Part shown: positions 43,808-53,548 of the stretch, piece after piece | How positions within the stretch are numbered: position 1 is the stretch's first letter | Layout of the letters: each line of letters starts with the position of its first letter | Program-made: the position numbers and the translations under genes | NCBI GenBank assembly: GCA_021404565.1 | Contig: JAAWWF010000030.1 | Location: 1 to 64,000 of the forward strand | Length of the DNA stretch: 64,000 nt | DNA from: Roseivirga sp. | GTDB taxonomy: Bacteria > Bacteroidota > Bacteroidia > Cytophagales > Cyclobacteriaceae | Direction: 5' to 3' | Notes under the pieces: generated by a model | The model's input: only the letters and a program-made list of their open reading frames with translations | Databases searched by the model: none | What the model was told of the DNA's origin: nothing

Positions 43808-45709
43808 TTAGCGTACCAGGTGGCACATAGCCTGCTGGCTGGAAGCTACTTCCTGGAAGAAATTTCTGAGCTTTGGATACTCATTCACGGTAAAAAAGGT
43901 CTTTTGCAGACTATACTTGATCAATACCTTGATCTGATTTTTCTCAGCGGCTATGTTATAGATAAAAAGACCTTCGTCATCGGGTAGCAACAGAGCCATG
44001 GGCTCGGGAAGTGCCTTTATTTTAACAGACTCAGGTAGCTTAATCGTATAAACCCACCTCAACGCCTGGGGCACCTCATAGTCTACCGGAGTGAACCTTT
44101 GACTGGCTTTAAATGGGTTTTCTATCATCTTTTTGAAGATCAGCGGATTGAGGAAGACATCGGGCCCGTAAGCCTCTTCAGCCTCTCTTCTGAATGCAAG
44201 TAGAATCTTCAGCTTTTCAGTAGTACTGTCAAGGTTTTCTACCTGAACTGACTCCACTGCCAAACTGGAAAATCGTTGACGGTAATATTGCAAAACCTCT
44301 GCCTCAGTCCTTGATTTCAGGAATCTCCTTTGTTGAATAGCAGTGACACCATCTTCAAGAATGGTCAAAACTCCTTCCATATTCAGCTCCTCATCGAAGT
44401 TTATTTCTGATGAGTAGATAGAAACCTCTCTCTCCCCATTCAGATTAAGATCGATCCAGCGGGGAGCTTCATAATCTACCAACAGGCCTATTTTGTTTAT
44501 TAACCGCGTTGGCAACAAACCTGTAGGGTACTGCTCATAGACTGCATCCAGCAAAATGGCTTCATCTCCTAAAGAAACATGGGCAATGACATAATTAAAC
44601 TGATTAATAAATGCGTTGCCCGGATCAGGGTTTCCCTTATCGCGGGTACTGATCACAACAGGATCAGCATCGAAACCTGCCTCTCTGAGCATGGCTATCA
44701 AAAGCATGTTTATTTCCTGTGCGGGCCTTATCTTTGACTCCCAGGCTTCTTCCAATGGAAGCAACACTGCCAGACCCTCTGTCTTGTCCCAGGTCATTTG
44801 CTGCATTACGGTTTGCCTGATCAGGCGGATTTTCTCCCGGTCGGACAAGCCCTCTAAGGGAGGGAGTAGTTTGGCCATCTCCTTTGTTTTGGAAAGCCTT
44901 TGACCAAAGCTGATATTAAACAGCAAATCTCGGTTTACACCAGACCAGTCTGCAACGAATTGCTCATCTCCCACGGTTCTGAATTGGGAAGTGTTCGACA
45001 CCTCAAAAGACACCGCACAACGGTAATCATTCAGGTTACCCACGAAGGGCTCGGGCCGTACGGCAGGTAAATTCTTGGCAATATACCGCTGGGTCTCATC
45101 GTTGGGTGGTGAGATGTAGTCCATAAAACGGTCATTTACCACCTTCACTTTATAGCTGGCAAAGGTTGGAAACTCCACAAAAAACTCTGAGTGTCTGACA
45201 GGAATGAAATCCTGAAAGTACCAGGGGTAGAAAGTCGTGGCCAACCTTGTGTTTACTTCAAAAGAATACTCTATAACACTCCCTACTTTTACGTCCGGAA
45301 AAGTAACCTTTATGCTTCTTTTTCTATCTCCGGTGCGCTCTTTGAAAACCTTGCGCCTGTTGACTTTGGTCTCAACCATTTCTCCGGCATCGTTCAGGTT
45401 ATAGACACTGGCACGTAGCTTCCCAATTCTTATAATATTTGGAAAGGCCAATGCCAGGTTGCCAAAACCGAGACCTTCTTTGTTAAGCACCTTTACCCGT
45501 TCATGGATCACTAGCTTAATCTGGTGGGTACCCTCATTATAGTAGGCATGACCATAGCTCAATAGCTTCACAGCACTGGCCGCGCTATCGGCTGAGTAGA
45601 TCTTCATTCTTAGGTCTTCAACATCAATTTCACCAAAAGTATACTCCAACTCCTGAGCGTATAGCCCGTAGGTAGCAACCATGTAAAAAAAGATATATAG
45701 ATAACGCAT
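43808..45709 (-). CDS. DUF3857 / transglutaminase-like protein, active site degraded
   Basis: About 633 residues from the ATG at 45707-45709 (MRYLYIFFYMVATYGLYAQ); the frame to 45724 would run into the terminator hairpin. DUF3857 region: YYNEGTHQIKLVIHERVKVL, YNLNDAGEMVETKVNRRK. In the transglutaminase-like part the expected Cys is replaced (RPAQEINMLL) and the His by Tyr (FNYVIAH). The tail ends YPKLRNFFQEVASSQQAMCHLV, lacking the lysine-rich ending of its sisters. Separate transcription unit. Confidence 0.82.
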   Translation of the reverse strand: MRYLYIFFYMVATYGLYAQELEYTFGEIDVEDLRMKIYSADSAASAVKLLSYGHAYYNEGTHQIKLVIHERVKVLNKEGLGFGNLALAFPNIIRIGKLRASVYNLNDAGEMVETKVNRRKVFKERTGDRKRSIKVTFPDVKVGSVIEYSFEVNTRLATTFYPWYFQDFIPVRHSEFFVEFPTFASYKVKVVNDRFMDYISPPNDETQRYIAKNLPAVRPEPFVGNLNDYRCAVSFEVSNTSQFRTVGDEQFVADWSGVNRDLLFNISFGQRLSKTKEMAKLLPPLEGLSDREKIRLIRQTVMQQMTWDKTEGLAVLLPLEEAWESKIRPAQEINMLLIAMLREAGFDADPVVISTRDKGNPDPGNAFINQFNYVIAHVSLGDEAILLDAVYEQYPTGLLPTRLINKIGLLVDYEAPRWIDLNLNGEREVSIYSSEINFDEELNMEGVLTILEDGVTAIQQRRFLKSRTEAEVLQYYRQRFSSLAVESVQVENLDSTTEKLKILLAFRREAEEAYGPDVFLNPLIFKKMIENPFKASQRFTPVDYEVPQALRWVYTIKLPESVKIKALPEPMALLLPDDEGLFIYNIAAEKNQIKVLIKYSLQKTFFTVNEYPKLRNFFQEVASSQQAMCHLVR

Positions 45710-45715
45710 AAAAAA

Positions 45716-45732
45716 AGGGCTCAAAGAGCCCT
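45716..45732 (-). terminator. intrinsic terminator behind the superoxide dismutase gene
   Basis: AGGGCTC-AAA-GAGCCCT, a perfect 7-bp stem with a 3-base loop, followed by a T run on the minus strand. It lies 27 bases past the sod stop and 6 bases before the next gene's start. Confidence 0.8.
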
Positions 45733-45758
45733 CGTTTTCTCAGTTTGAAAATCTTGCT

Positions 45759-46364
45759 CTATTTTCCAGCGGCATATCTTCTTGCCACCTCATCCCAATT
45801 TATCACATTAAAGAATGCATTGATGTAATCAGGACGTCTGTTTTGATAGTTTAGGTAGTAAGCGTGCTCCCACACATCCAAACCCAGAATAGGTGTGCCT
45901 CCACAGCCAATACCCGGCATCAGGGGGTTATCCTGGTTCGCACTTGAGCAAACCTCTACCTTTCCTCCTGCCTGTACACAAAGCCATGCCCAGCCAGAAC
46001 CAAATCTGGTTGCTGCAGCATTTGAAAAAGCTGTTTTGAATTCATCAAATGAGCCACAAGCTTCATTGATTGCATCAGCCAGCTCTCCGGTTGGCTCACC
46101 TCCACCATCAGGAGACATTACGGTCCAGAAGAGGTTGTGGTTGTAATAACCGCCACCATTGTTACGAATGGCACCGTTATCGGTGTTATCAGCCAAAAGT
46201 GCCTCGATGCTCTTGCCTTCGAGGTCTGTTCCTGCCACTGCTCCGTTTAATTTACTTGTATAGCCAGCGTGATGCTTATCATGATGGATTTCCATCGTTC
46301 TGGCGTCAATATTAGGTTCCAAAGCATCGAATGCGTAAGGAAGGTCTGGTAATTCAAAAGCCAT
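45759..46364 (-). CDS. superoxide dismutase (Fe/Mn family)
   Basis: A 201-residue cytoplasmic enzyme that converts superoxide to peroxide and oxygen. Metal ligands: His in [12 protein letters not shown], His in YYNHNLFW, and Asp/His in [17 protein letters not shown] and [21 protein letters not shown] are family signatures. [11 protein letters not shown] with GGEPTGEL fits the Mn/cambialistic branch, but metal choice cannot be fixed from sequence. It has its own terminator and lies 38 bases from tadA, on the same strand. Confidence 0.95.
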   Translation of the reverse strand: MAFELPDLPYAFDALEPNIDARTMEIHHDKHHAGYTSKLNGAVAGTDLEGKSIEALLADNTDNGAIRNNGGGYYNHNLFWTVMSPDGGGEPTGELADAINEACGSFDEFKTAFSNAAATRFGSGWAWLCVQAGGKVEVCSSANQDNPLMPGIGCGGTPILGLDVWEHAYYLNYQNRRPDYINAFFNVINWDEVARRYAAGK

Positions 46365-46402
46365 AGTTGAAATATTTATTTGATTTGTTACGAATTTAAA
46401 AA

Positions 46403-46849
46403 CTATCGGAGCTTAGAAAAAAAACTTTTCATCAAAGCTTCGCTCTCCTCTTTTAACAATCCTGACTCTACTTCTGTTCTCGGATGCAAAAGATTTCTTT
46501 CTACCTGCGAATAACCCCGTTTAGAATCGCTTGCTCCATAGACCAATCGCCCCAGCTGCGCCCAGTATTGAGCTCCAGCGCACATTACACATGGCTCCAG
46601 CGTTACATAGAGTGTGCATTCATTGAGGTATTTGGCACCCAGGTAGTTAAAAGCCGATGTGAGCGCAAGCATTTCAGCATGAGCTGTTACATCTGTAAGT
46701 TGTTCCGTTTGATTATGAGCTCTGGCAATGATCCTGTTATCAGCCACGATAACAGCCCCAACCGGCACCTCCCCTACCTCAAAAGCAATTTTTGCCTGCT
46801 TAAGGGCTTCATTCATATAATGGGCATCGGTTTGAACAGAAAGCGTCAT
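46403..46849 (-). CDS. tadA: tRNA-specific adenosine deaminase
   Basis: A 148-residue zinc deaminase converting A34 to inosine in tRNA-Arg(ACG). Zinc and catalytic residues are in HAEMLAL (His and Glu) and EPCVMCAGA (two Cys). The family extras VPVGAVIV and AHNQTEQ are present. Divergent from aspS, with 90 bases between. Confidence 0.94.
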   Translation of the reverse strand: MTLSVQTDAHYMNEALKQAKIAFEVGEVPVGAVIVADNRIIARAHNQTEQLTDVTAHAEMLALTSAFNYLGAKYLNECTLYVTLEPCVMCAGAQYWAQLGRLVYGASDSKRGYSQVERNLLHPRTEVESGLLKEESEALMKSFFSKLR

Positions 46850-46905
46850 CGATAATCAGCGGGTTAATCCAACGCAATATTAGTCCCAAAAGCTAAAACA
46901 ATTGC

Positions 46906-46913
46906 TAAATTTG
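46906..46913 (+). promoter_or_regulatory. -7 box TAAATTTG of aspS
   Basis: Exact TAnnTTTG match 26 bases before the aspS start codon. Confidence 0.5.
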
Positions 46914-46939
46914 CACCTCAAAATTTAATACCAGCAGCA

Positions 46940-48691
46940 ATGTTAAGAACACATACTTGTGGAGAACTGAGAATTGAACAGGTAAACCAAACGGTAACCC
47001 TCTGCGGATGGGTACAGAAAGTAAGAGATACCGGGGGACTGATGTGGATAGATTTACGCGACCGCTACGGTATTACTCAGCTGTCTTTTGAGGAGAATTC
47101 TTCTGAGGCCAGTGTGTTGGAAACCGCACGAAGTCTCGGCCGGGAGTTTGTGGTGAAAGCCACGGGCACTGTGGTAGAACGCTTCTCAAAAAATGACAAA
47201 ATCCCAACCGGACAAATAGAAATAAAAGTGACTGATCTGGAGGTGCTCAACCCTTCAGAAATACCTCCTTTTATCATTGAAGACAATACTGACGGTGGTG
47301 AGGACCTCCGAATGAAATACCGCTATCTTGACCTGCGCAGAAACGAAGTAAGAGAAAAACTGCAGCTTAGAAGCCGCATGGCCATCGCCATTCGCAACTA
47401 CCTGGCGGAGCAGGAGTTCATCGAGGTGGAAACACCTGTACTCATTAAATCTACTCCCGAAGGTGCTCGTGATTTTGTGGTGCCGTCTCGCATGAATCCG
47501 GGTGAGTTTTACGCCCTGCCACAATCTCCTCAGACATTCAAACAACTACTAATGGTATCTGGCTTCGACAGATATTTCCAGATTGTGAAATGTTTCAGAG
47601 ATGAGGATCTTCGAGCTGACCGTCAGCCAGAATTTACTCAAATAGACTGTGAGATGTCTTTCGTAAATCAGGATGACGTCCTGGGTAACTTCGAAGGAAT
47701 GACCCGCCACCTCTTTGAGAAAATCAAGGGAGTAAGCTTTGAGGGTGATTTCCCAAGAATGGATTATGCCGAAGCTATGAGACGCTACGGCAGTGATAAG
47801 CCCGACATCCGTTTCGGAATGGAATTCGTGGAGCTAAATGAGGTGGCCCAAAACAAGGGTTTTAATGTATTTGATCAGGCAGAACTGGTACTTGGCATTT
47901 GTGCTAAAGGCTGTGCTGAATATACCCGTAAACAGTTGGACGCTCTGACCAATTTCGTGAAACGACCTCAGGTAGGTGCCAAGGGTATGGTTTACGTTAA
48001 GTGTAATCCTGACGGCTCCTTTAAGTCATCTGTTGATAAATTCTATAGCCAGGAAGATCTCAAAGCCTGGGCTGAGAAGGCCGGTGCTGAAGCAGGAGAT
48101 CTGCTTTTGGTCTTATCGGGTAATACCGATACCACCCGAAAGCAAATGAACGAATTACGTCTTCACATGGGTACCGAACTTGGTTTGAGAGATAAGGATG
48201 TCTTCAAACCCTTGTGGGTTGTAGATTTCCCTTTACTCGAATGGGATGAAGAAACGGAGCGTTATCATGCCATGCACCATCCATTTACATCTCCCAAACA
48301 GGAAGATATGGTTAAGCTTGATACCGCTCCTGGTGAGGTAAGGGCCAATGCCTATGACCTAGTGATCAACGGTGTGGAAATTGGCGGAGGCTCCATTCGT
48401 ATTCATGACAAAGGCATACAGAAGCTTATGTTTAAGCATCTGGGCTTTACAGATGAGGAAGCGAAAGCACAATTTGGCTTTTTGATGGACGCTTTCGAGT
48501 ACGGTGCCCCCCCACATGGTGGTATCGCCTTCGGCTTCGATCGGCTGTGCGCTCTGTTTGGTGGTTCTGACTCTATCAGAGACTACATTGCCTTTCCTAA
48601 AAATACTTCAGGACGTGATGTCATGATAGACTCACCTGCTGCAGTAGACAGCAAACAGCTCGATGAGTTGGGAATGTCGCTAAAGGCTTAG
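46940..48691 (+). CDS. aspS: aspartyl-tRNA synthetase
   Basis: A 583-residue class II synthetase. An OB-fold anticodon domain ([15 protein letters not shown]) is followed by the catalytic core: motif 2 [18 protein letters not shown] and motif 3 [15 protein letters not shown]. The bacterial insertion domain is present, as expected from the length. It charges tRNA-Asp. The stop codon borders a short GC-rich hairpin. Its own -7 box lies upstream. Confidence 0.97.
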   Translation: MLRTHTCGELRIEQVNQTVTLCGWVQKVRDTGGLMWIDLRDRYGITQLSFEENSSEASVLETARSLGREFVVKATGTVVERFSKNDKIPTGQIEIKVTDLEVLNPSEIPPFIIEDNTDGGEDLRMKYRYLDLRRNEVREKLQLRSRMAIAIRNYLAEQEFIEVETPVLIKSTPEGARDFVVPSRMNPGEFYALPQSPQTFKQLLMVSGFDRYFQIVKCFRDEDLRADRQPEFTQIDCEMSFVNQDDVLGNFEGMTRHLFEKIKGVSFEGDFPRMDYAEAMRRYGSDKPDIRFGMEFVELNEVAQNKGFNVFDQAELVLGICAKGCAEYTRKQLDALTNFVKRPQVGAKGMVYVKCNPDGSFKSSVDKFYSQEDLKAWAEKAGAEAGDLLLVLSGNTDTTRKQMNELRLHMGTELGLRDKDVFKPLWVVDFPLLEWDEETERYHAMHHPFTSPKQEDMVKLDTAPGEVRANAYDLVINGVEIGGGSIRIHDKGIQKLMFKHLGFTDEEAKAQFGFLMDAFEYGAPPHGGIAFGFDRLCALFGGSDSIRDYIAFPKNTSGRDVMIDSPAAVDSKQLDELGMSLKA

Positions 48692-48708
48692 GCGCAAATC
48701 AATGCGCC
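48691..48708 (+). terminator. possible weak terminator behind aspS
   Basis: GGCGCA-AATCAA-TGCGCC stem-loop beginning at the last base of the stop codon. It is followed by AGAGTTTTCT, a poor T tract, so termination may be partial. Confidence 0.4.
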
Positions 48709-48772
48709 AGAGTTTTCTATGTGAGAAGCTGGCGTATTGTTTAATTTGTAAATTCGAGTGCATTAAAACCCT

Positions 48773-50833
48773 ATGAAACTCAAACCCACACCAAAGTTCT
48801 ACCTCCGCGCCAGTTTGGTGATAGGTGTGCTACTTTGGTTGGTCAAAACGCTGCTTGAAGGCCTCGTCATATTTGCAGAAAGCTCAGATGTAGACCTCGG
48901 TATCTCCAGAAATACCACGGTCATTCTGGAAGCCTTCTTTTTTATCTCCTTCATTATCTACTACCGACTGCGGATTCAAAAAGCAGAAAGCAGCAATTTC
49001 GTAGATCTGATCTGGCGGGTTTTTGCCATCGGTTTGGTTACAACCATTACGGCATTGGTGATAGACCTCTTTAATGGTCAAATTGCCGATTCGAAGCTGG
49101 GAGAAGATCCTTATCTGGGCAAATTGCTCCTCAGTATTGATGAAGCGCTGATATCGCTTTTCCTGATATCGACATTCACTGTCTGGAAAAAGCTCATCCT
49201 CTATCAGAAGTCAAAGCGTCTGGTCATCTGGTGGAACATTTATGAGGTCACCATTATGGCCTCTATTTTCTTTAACCTGACAGGGCTGGTGCTGCAAGAA
49301 CACTTAGTTTTTGAGCTGTTATACGGTGCCATCACTATTATGGCCCTCTTACTTTCAGCCAACCTGAAATGGGTGGCCTACCTGAACTTTAAGCAAAAAT
49401 GGAAGAGTATTCTGTTGATACTTCTCATCACCATTTATCTCTTCTACTTCTTCATGACTGTTTACGTCTCCCCTGCTACAGAGACGACATTCATAGATAT
49501 CAAAAGCCTCTTCGTTATTTCGCTGTTTACATTCCTGATGTTTTACAGCCTCTTCTCTCTGCTGGTAATCCTCTTTAATCTGCCCACCTCATCGGTATTC
49601 GAGAAAAAAATGGAGGAGGCCATCAACTTTCAACGCCTCAGCCAATCGATTCAACAGGGTGAAAACGAAACCCAGATTTTCGACATTCTGCTCTCCAGTT
49701 CGATGAGCGCTGTATATGCTGATGCCGGATGGATTGAGATTATCCGTGATGGACAGGAACCTGAGATCAGAACCAGAAATGTAAGCCGTGTTAACATAAG
49801 TACCTTAAGAGCTCAGATTGCACAAAGCAAGCAGAGAAGTATTCTGAAATCACCACTAGAGCGCTCTTCTGAAACTGACAGGGTCCTGGTCACGATTAGA
49901 AAATCAAACTTCCGGTCGGTACTGATCATCCCCATGGAAATTCAGGGGACCATCTCAGGCTATATGTATCTGCTCAACGAGTTGAGCGATGGTTTTAACA
50001 AAGAGATGATCAATATCATCAATACCTTTGTAAGCCAGGCGAGTATTTCGGTAGAGAATTTTCGATTGCTGGGAGAAGCCCTTGAAAACGAACGTTACAA
50101 AGAGGAACTCAACATTGCCAAGAGCGTGCAGCGCGCACTGCTACCCGAAAAGCTTGAGCATGATGAGCACTTTGAAATCCATGGTTTTACGCAGGCAGCG
50201 GCCGAAGTAGGCGGTGACTACTATGATACATTCAAGCTGAGTGACCACAAATTTGCGGTGGTCATTGGTGATGTGAGTGGAAAAGGTACTTCTGCAGCCT
50301 TTCATATGTCTCAGATGAAAGGGATTTTCCAAAGTCTCGCACAATTGAATCTCTCAGCAAAAGACTTTCTTGTCAACGCAAATAATGCATTGAGTCAATG
50401 CCTGGAAAAAACCTCGTTCATTACCCTATCCTATTTCATAATAGATACCGAAAAAAGAACGCTGGAATTTTCAAGAGCCGGGCACTGTCCTACACTTTAT
50501 TATTGTAAAGAGGAATCTGAGGCACGATTTTTTCAGAACAAAGGCTTAGGGCTGGGGATTTTACGGAATGAGAAGTACCAGAACTTTGTGGAGGTCAATC
50601 ACATGACCTTCGAAAAGGACGACATTCTGGTGTTATACACTGATGGAATTTCAGAAGCTGCCAATGACGAACAGGAGGAGTTCGGGTATGAAAGGCTGAG
50701 AAATCTGTTGCAACAGAACTACCATTACGACCCCGTGATGATCCAGAAGATCATTATTGGCAAGCTTTATGAGTTCTGTGGTAATAAAGATCTGAACGAT
50801 GATTACACCATGGTAGTGATCAAGTTCAAATAA
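48773..50833 (+). CDS. membrane SpoIIE/PP2C-type serine phosphatase with GAF domain
   Basis: A 686-residue signalling phosphatase: about seven membrane helices (residues 10-275), a GAF-like sensor region (about 290-440), a short coiled linker and a C-terminal SpoIIE/PP2C domain (EVGGDYYDTFKL, VVIGDVSGKGTSAAF, LVLYTDGISEAAND) with its metal-binding aspartates. It would dephosphorylate an anti-sigma-factor antagonist. The following two genes encode just such a STAS protein and a kinase-like partner, 25 bases away, forming a partner-switching module. Confidence 0.9.
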   Translation: MKLKPTPKFYLRASLVIGVLLWLVKTLLEGLVIFAESSDVDLGISRNTTVILEAFFFISFIIYYRLRIQKAESSNFVDLIWRVFAIGLVTTITALVIDLFNGQIADSKLGEDPYLGKLLLSIDEALISLFLISTFTVWKKLILYQKSKRLVIWWNIYEVTIMASIFFNLTGLVLQEHLVFELLYGAITIMALLLSANLKWVAYLNFKQKWKSILLILLITIYLFYFFMTVYVSPATETTFIDIKSLFVISLFTFLMFYSLFSLLVILFNLPTSSVFEKKMEEAINFQRLSQSIQQGENETQIFDILLSSSMSAVYADAGWIEIIRDGQEPEIRTRNVSRVNISTLRAQIAQSKQRSILKSPLERSSETDRVLVTIRKSNFRSVLIIPMEIQGTISGYMYLLNELSDGFNKEMINIINTFVSQASISVENFRLLGEALENERYKEELNIAKSVQRALLPEKLEHDEHFEIHGFTQAAAEVGGDYYDTFKLSDHKFAVVIGDVSGKGTSAAFHMSQMKGIFQSLAQLNLSAKDFLVNANNALSQCLEKTSFITLSYFIIDTEKRTLEFSRAGHCPTLYYCKEESEARFFQNKGLGLGILRNEKYQNFVEVNHMTFEKDDILVLYTDGISEAANDEQEEFGYERLRNLLQQNYHYDPVMIQKIIIGKLYEFCGNKDLNDDYTMVVIKFK

Positions 50834-50858
50834 ATGACGTAATAATAGGAAGGAAGCT

Positions 50859-51203
50859 ATGATAGAAATTAGTAAAACAACAGAAAACAATTATCTGTTG
50901 ATCTCCGTTGAAGGAGAGGCAGACGCCAGTTCTTCGCTGGAACTCGACAGGCAAATTCGGGAATCTTTTGAGGGAGATGTGAAGAACATCCTGGTGGACT
51001 GTACCAATCTCAACTATATCTCTTCCGCTGGGCTGGGCGTTTTTATGTCCTACATAGAAGAGGTGAATGAAAAAGCCATAATATTTATAATTTTCGGGTT
51101 GTCAGACAAAGTTTCAAAGGTCTTCGGCATACTGGGACTCGATCAATTATTGACTATAAAACAAACCAAAGAAGACGCACTGGCTGAGATCAATGGGCTA
51201 TAG
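50859..51203 (+). CDS. STAS-domain anti-sigma factor antagonist
   Basis: A 114-residue STAS protein. LVDCTNLNYISSAGLGVFMSYI holds the conserved Ser (SSAGLG) that is phosphorylated to switch the partner off. Its phosphorylation would be set by the preceding phosphatase and the following RsbW-like kinase. It overlaps the next gene by 11 bases. Confidence 0.9.
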   Translation: MIEISKTTENNYLLISVEGEADASSSLELDRQIRESFEGDVKNILVDCTNLNYISSAGLGVFMSYIEEVNEKAIIFIIFGLSDKVSKVFGILGLDQLLTIKQTKEDALAEINGL

Positions 51204-51612
51204 TTTTAATATACCATGCAGCAAAAATAAGCTCAGGCTTATGCGCAAGTTCGTTACGGACGTCTTGCATGAACATCATGTCTCGGATATTGAAACCAAT
51301 ATGATGGTTTTAGCAGTAGACGAGGTGTGCGCTAACATTATCATCCACGGTCATCCTTCCGACCAGGCAGACTATGTGAAAATCAATATCGACTTTACCC
51401 CTGAAGGTATTTGGTTTGAAATAGTCGATACAGGAGCTGCTTTTGACATCATGAAATACAACGAGCCCATTCTGGAAGACCTGATCAAGAACAAGCAAAA
51501 GGGAGGAGTGGGTATTATGCTGGTTAAAAAGATAATGGACAAGATTGAGTTCAAAGTCTCTGCAAAGAAAAACACCCTGAAACTTTACAAACAAGTAACC
51601 TTCGAGTCCTGA
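51193..51612 (+). CDS. RsbW-like ATP-binding anti-sigma/anti-regulator kinase
   Basis: A 139-residue GHKL ATPase: DEVCANIIIHGHP (N box), IVDTGAAFD (G1-type) and KGGVGIMLVKKIMD (G2). These small proteins bind either a sigma factor or a STAS protein and phosphorylate the latter. No sigma gene is nearby, so the final target is unknown. It overlaps the STAS gene and starts the unit's last step. Confidence 0.87.
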   Translation: MGYSFNIPCSKNKLRLMRKFVTDVLHEHHVSDIETNMMVLAVDEVCANIIIHGHPSDQADYVKINIDFTPEGIWFEIVDTGAAFDIMKYNEPILEDLIKNKQKGGVGIMLVKKIMDKIEFKVSAKKNTLKLYKQVTFES

Positions 51613-51616
51613 TAAA

Positions 51617-53548
51617 ATGAATCGTTTATTAGCATTCGTCAGCTTTTTGCTGTTGATCAATTCTTCAAATCTATTGGCATTTCAAAATTCAGTCGAAATA
51701 GCCAGAATTAATGACACTCCCATACTGGCAGATGAGTTTCTCTACGCCTTCAAGAAAAATCGTGACCCCGATACCTGGGTCACTAAAGACTCTCTCCTCT
51801 CCTACCTTGATCGTTTCATCAATTTCAAGCTAAAAGTACTGGAAGCCAGAAAGCAAGGCACAGACACACTATCTTCCTTCAGACAAGAATATGAAAGCTA
51901 CGCCAGTCAGGTAGCCAAACCTTATCTGGACAACCCTAACAAGGAAGAAGCTTTGATTAATGAAGCCTACGAACGATCAAAAAAGGAAGTCAGGGCCTCG
52001 CACATTTTGATTCGGAGGCCCAAAGGTGCTACCCCAAAGGACACCCTGGCGGCTTACCAAAAAATTGACAGCCTGCGAAAGCTTGCCGAAAATGGAGCCG
52101 ACTTCGCCTTACTGGCTAATAAGAACTCTCATGATGGTAGCTCACAAAAAGGAGGTGATTTGGGTTGGTTCACGGCCTTTTCCATGATTTACCCTTTTGA
52201 AACTGCATCTTATACCACACAGGTAGGAACGGTATCTCCGGTAATCAAGACACAGTTTGGTTACCACATAGTCAAAGTCACTGGTCTGCGGCCAGCCAGA
52301 GGGAAAGTACGTACCTCACATATTTTCGTAGCTCGGGCAAAACATAGCGAATCGGAAGGAAAGAGACTTATCAAACAGGTCTACGATTCTCTGCAAAACG
52401 GAGGCTCATGGAATGACCTTTGCGAGGCTTTTTCTGAAGACGGGAGGTCTAAAACTAAAAATGGTGCACTGCCTCTGGCCGGGATAGGTCAATTACCTGA
52501 AGAATACCTTGAGCATGCATTCAAATTAAATACAAAGGGCAGCTATAGCTCACCGGCAGAAACTCCTTTTGGCTGGCACATCATCCGTCTGGATGATAAG
52601 CAGGCGATTCCAGACCTGGAAGACGTAAAGATTGAATATGCAGATCGTGTTAAGCGTTCGGGCAGACTGCAATACGGTACAGAAGAGGTATTGAAAAAGC
52701 TAAAACAAGACAACGGCTTCACAATGGACGGAAATAACCTTAATGTGGTTATGGAAAGTCTGAAAGAAGATAGTCGCAACATTGATAGCCTGAGTAGCCT
52801 CGGTTCGCAGAAGCTTTTCCAAATCGGTACGCGATCGGCCACAGTGGGCGATTTTATCACCTTTTTGAAAGCAAAACCGGCAGGTCCCAACAGGAACTAC
52901 TTACACAACTATACTCAGTTTGAACAAGAGGTTGTCTTCGCTCATGAAGACTCCCTCGCATTAATCAAATACCCTGATTACAGACTGCTTTTGCAGGAAT
53001 ACGAAGAAGGTTTATTGCTTTTCGAAATCATGGAAGATGAAATCTGGAACAAAGCATTAGAAGATAGTATTGGTTTGGCTGATTATTTCCAGAAAAACCG
53101 TGCCGCATACCCGGCTGCGGAAAGAGTAGTAAGCTATGTAATCAGTGGCAGATCCAATACCGGTTCGCTGCTTTTACCAAAGGTAGAGCAAACACTTCAG
53201 GCTTCAAGTGAGGCTTATGACCCGGATAGTGTATTAAAAGCCAACCTGCCCTCAACTGATTATTCGCTGTTAAAAATTGTGAAAAGAACCTTTACGCAGG
53301 ATGATTTGCCTATTTTCGCATCCGGTAAACTCACTGAAAATCAGTTGATTTTGAATGAAGCAGAGGATCAGCTTTACCTGATTCAGCGCATCATTCCAGC
53401 CGGGCTTTATACACTTAATGAGATTAAGGGAAGAGTCACGGCTGATTATCAGGACTACCTGGACAGTGAATGGGTCGCAAATCTTAGAAAAGAGAATAAA
53501 GTTAAGATTAACAAGAAGAAAGTAGCAGCACTTTTACCCATTGAATAA
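51617..53548 (+). CDS. peptidylprolyl isomerase with two parvulin domains
   Basis: A 643-residue exported protein (signal LLAFVSFLLLINSSNLLAF). Two parvulin (PpiC-type) domains: about residues 130-225 (EVRASHILIRRPKGA, GGDLGWFTAF, GYHIVKVTG) and 235-330 (VRTSHIFVARAKHS, GWHIIRLDD). An N-terminal SurA-like chaperone region precedes them, and an additional helical C-terminal part follows. It probably helps fold outer-membrane proteins in the periplasm. First of a three-gene unit; spaced 4 bases after the kinase gene. Confidence 0.9.
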   Translation: MNRLLAFVSFLLLINSSNLLAFQNSVEIARINDTPILADEFLYAFKKNRDPDTWVTKDSLLSYLDRFINFKLKVLEARKQGTDTLSSFRQEYESYASQVAKPYLDNPNKEEALINEAYERSKKEVRASHILIRRPKGATPKDTLAAYQKIDSLRKLAENGADFALLANKNSHDGSSQKGGDLGWFTAFSMIYPFETASYTTQVGTVSPVIKTQFGYHIVKVTGLRPARGKVRTSHIFVARAKHSESEGKRLIKQVYDSLQNGGSWNDLCEAFSEDGRSKTKNGALPLAGIGQLPEEYLEHAFKLNTKGSYSSPAETPFGWHIIRLDDKQAIPDLEDVKIEYADRVKRSGRLQYGTEEVLKKLKQDNGFTMDGNNLNVVMESLKEDSRNIDSLSSLGSQKLFQIGTRSATVGDFITFLKAKPAGPNRNYLHNYTQFEQEVVFAHEDSLALIKYPDYRLLLQEYEEGLLLFEIMEDEIWNKALEDSIGLADYFQKNRAAYPAAERVVSYVISGRSNTGSLLLPKVEQTLQASSEAYDPDSVLKANLPSTDYSLLKIVKRTFTQDDLPIFASGKLTENQLILNEAEDQLYLIQRIIPAGLYTLNEIKGRVTADYQDYLDSEWVANLRKENKVKINKKKVAALLPIE

